Source: Chthoniobacterales bacterium (GTDB lineage: Bacteria > Verrucomicrobiota > Verrucomicrobiia > Chthoniobacterales > JACTMZ01). From it: a stretch of DNA of 8,765 nt. Below the pieces are notes generated by a model that worked only from the letters and a program-made list of their open reading frames with translations, ran no database searches and was not told where the DNA came from. The stretch spans positions 1 through 8,765 of the forward strand of contig JAFMJK010000081.1 of assembly GCA_017853515.1 (NCBI GenBank). Reading direction: 5' to 3'. Both the position numbers and the translations under genes were made by a program. The first letter of the stretch is position 1. The number at the start of each line of letters is the position of its first letter. Below, piece after piece: positions 7,856 through 8,765 of the stretch.

Positions 7856-7983
7856 GATGCCACAGTCCCGGATGGCGTCTGGACATTTGCGGGAGGCGGA
7901 CTCACCGCCGGCGAGGACCACGCGGAGACCGCCCGGATTTCCAGTTGGATTTCGAATGCAAAACCGGGCCGGACGCCAAGAGG
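7850..7983 (+). pseudogene. Fragment of a DUF1080 gene
   Basis: From 7850 the plus strand encodes FTDATVPDGVWTF then GGLTAGEDH, matching SDAQFPPGVWTV and ELTASEDQ of the intact DUF1080 protein (its residues about 60-82). About 13 nt are then missing relative to the intact copy, shifting the frame, and from 7930 a second frame gives RPDFQLDFECKTGPDA, matching SDFALDFEFKTGPDA (91-105). The signal peptide and the rest of the domain are absent. The frame continues without a stop into the oxidoreductase remnant. It cannot make a functional DUF1080 domain. Confidence 0.75.
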
Positions 7984-8391
7984 GGCGCGCAGCCGCCCAT
8001 ACCGGGAAAATTCGGCGACGCACCGCTGCCCGATCGCAGCGTGTTTTACTGCGGCGACAGAGGGATCAGCGTGGCCGAAGGCGATTACGCCGAAACACCG
8101 CGGTTGCTTCCCGACGAAAAGATGCAAGGTTTCCGCGAGCGGCGGCCCGAAACAGCCATCCCGCGCGTTCCGGGCGGCAATGCCCGCTCGGAGCGGACCA
8201 ATGCCCGCAAAGATGGACCAAAACCCGGATCGGATATCGTCGATTATTCCGCGGCGCTTGCTGAACTCGTGCTGGCCGGCAACCTCGCCGCTCGCATGGG
8301 ACGCCCGATGCATTAAGATCCAGCCAGCGGCACCTGCATCGGCAAACCCGATGCCGACCGCCTGATCAACAAGACTGACCGCCTTTTCCGA
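7984..8391 (+). pseudogene. 3' third of a Gfo/Idh/MocA oxidoreductase gene, decayed
   Basis: The frame encodes PPIPGKFGDAPLP, GDYAETPRLLPDEKM, IPRVPGG, then DGPKPGSDIVDYSAALAELV and LAGNLAARMGRPMH, aligning along its length with residues about 320-453 of the intact oxidoreductase. By eye roughly four bases in five agree. A premature TAA at 8314-8316 stands where the intact gene has TAC (4540-4542). The homologous reading goes on past it (GTCIGKPDADRLINKT) to 8388, and the original TGA stop is now CGA (8389-8391). The Rossmann domain, EKP motif and catalytic His are absent. One extra arginine codon appears near 8140. Confidence 0.85.
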
Positions 8392-8394
8392 GCA

Positions 8395-8499
8395 ATGCCT
8401 TGCCGCACACTGATCCCTTCCCTCTGCCTGGCCGCGCTCAACCGGTCGGCAAAAATGCCAACCGGCAGTTTCCAGCCCCGCCCGACGAAAAAACCATGA
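8395..8499 (+). pseudogene. Start of a TIM-barrel fusion gene joined to an unknown 3' tail
   Basis: ATG 8395 lies at the position matching the intact fusion gene's start relative to the oxidoreductase end. The first codons (MPCRTLIPSLCLAAL) resemble MNFRRLLRLLCLASL, including the hydrophobic signal core. Similarity stops at about 8440. The frame continues with a basic, proline-containing tail (KMPTGSFQPRPTKKP) and ends at TGA 8497-8499, overlapping the next sulfatase's ATG as ATGA. The simplest reading is a deletion joining the 5' end of a TIM-barrel gene to the 3' end of whatever gene preceded the sulfatase. A 34-residue peptide could still be made and might serve only to couple translation. 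Confidence 0.6.
8442..8465 (+). other. Hairpin just upstream of the third sulfatase
   Basis: CCGGTCGGCA (8442-8451) pairs with TGCCAACCGG (8456-8465), nine of ten positions matching, around an AAAA loop. It lies exactly where similarity to the intact TIM-barrel gene ends and 30 bp before the sulfatase start. No T-run follows, so terminator function is doubtful; it may mark a deletion endpoint or affect the mRNA leader. Confidence 0.35.
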
Positions 8500-8765
8500 A
8501 ATACATCGCTTCCATACTCCTGGGCCTCTTCGCTACCGGAGCGGTTTTCGCGCAGTCGGCTCCCAAGCCGAATGTTGTTCTGATTCTGGCCGATGACCTC
8601 GGTTGGCAGGATGTGGGGTGCTATGACATCGACGAACCCTCGCCGATGGAGACTCCGAACATCGATCGGTTGGCCAAAAAGGGCGTGCTCTTCCGGCAAG
8701 GCTACTCTCCGGCTCCCACCTGCGCTCCGACGCGCTGCGCGATCATGAGCGGACGCCATCCGGCC
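8496..8765 (+). CDS. Exported family S1 sulfatase (CAPTR type), N-terminal part
   Basis: An open frame of 90 codons runs off the window edge. Residues 1-19 are a signal peptide (ILLGLFATGAVFA, cut before QS). PNVVLILADDLGWQDVGCYD supplies the metal-binding pair D33-D34, TPNIDRLAKKGVLF (53-66) is the standard S1 segment, and C76 in CAPTR followed by CAIMSGRHP is the formylglycine site. The start overlaps the stop of the preceding remnant frame as ATGA. No Shine-Dalgarno is visible, so translation may depend on coupling to that remnant. It differs clearly from the two complete sulfatases, so it is a separate specificity rather than a recent copy. Substrate and C-terminus cannot be judged. Confidence 0.9.
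   Translation, partial: MKYIASILLGLFATGAVFAQSAPKPNVVLILADDLGWQDVGCYDIDEPSPMETPNIDRLAKKGVLFRQGYSPAPTCAPTRCAIMSGRHPA

Noticed and set aside
7694..8023. A 109-codon minus-strand gene
   Set aside because: Only the last ~54 codons (from 7855) resemble a sulfatase tail. The first half is the antisense of DUF1080 and oxidoreductase remnants, so it is not one real gene.
5991..8264. Long plus-strand open frame of 757 codons opposite the minus-strand sulfatase
   Set aside because: It is antisense to a gene with all S1 catalytic motifs and shows no family features of its own; its open state follows from GC bias and codon phase.
1..8765. CRISPR array, tRNA/rRNA genes, insertion sequence or phage genes
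   Set aside because: No regularly spaced direct repeats, no tRNA-like clover-leaf and no transposase or integrase motifs were seen, despite the rearranged region at 7694-8499.

Overview
The window is GC-rich and gene-dense. It carries a carbohydrate-catabolism locus typical of the Planctomycetes-Verrucomicrobia-Chlamydiae (PVC) group, most likely Verrucomicrobiota or Planctomycetota. The grounds are the gene types (several exported family-S1 sulfatases, DUF1080 proteins, a Tat-exported Gfo/Idh/MocA oxidoreductase, a TIM-barrel/DUF1080 fusion), tight head-to-tail packing with 4-bp start/stop overlaps, and few clear Shine-Dalgarno sites. No taxonomic marker is present, so this placement is an inference.

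Left part, plus strand (2-6141): the last 27 codons of an unidentified gene; an S1 sulfatase (133-1677); an exported class I methyltransferase-like protein (1674-2381); a 109-bp gap; then a compact trio of an exported DUF1080 protein (2491-3246), a Tat-signal Gfo/Idh/MocA oxidoreductase (3256-4617) and a TIM-barrel sugar isomerase/epimerase-like domain fused to a second DUF1080 domain, probably a lipoprotein (4621-6141). A strong GC hairpin (6141-6165) separates this run from a convergent minus-strand S1 sulfatase (6174-7697).

Right part (7694-8499): about 800 bp with no intact gene, but it is not empty. On the minus strand it holds the C-terminal tail of another sulfatase, overlapping the intact minus-strand sulfatase by ATGA. 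On the plus strand it holds, in the same order as the intact trio, a piece of a DUF1080 gene, the 3' third of a Gfo/Idh/MocA gene and the first codons of a TIM-barrel gene. This is a decayed second copy of the 2491-4700 cassette, shortened by internal deletions and carrying a frameshift, a new stop and a lost stop. It runs by an ATGA overlap into a fresh S1 sulfatase (8496 to the window edge).

Working model (inference): all intact proteins carry export signals, so the locus may break down a sulfated glycan or glycoside outside the cytoplasm. Sulfatases would remove sulfate esters. The Gfo/Idh/MocA enzyme would oxidise a sugar to a 3-keto sugar. The DUF1080 and TIM-barrel proteins would cleave or isomerise the keto-glycoside. 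The maturation enzyme that makes formylglycine in these sulfatases is not in the window.
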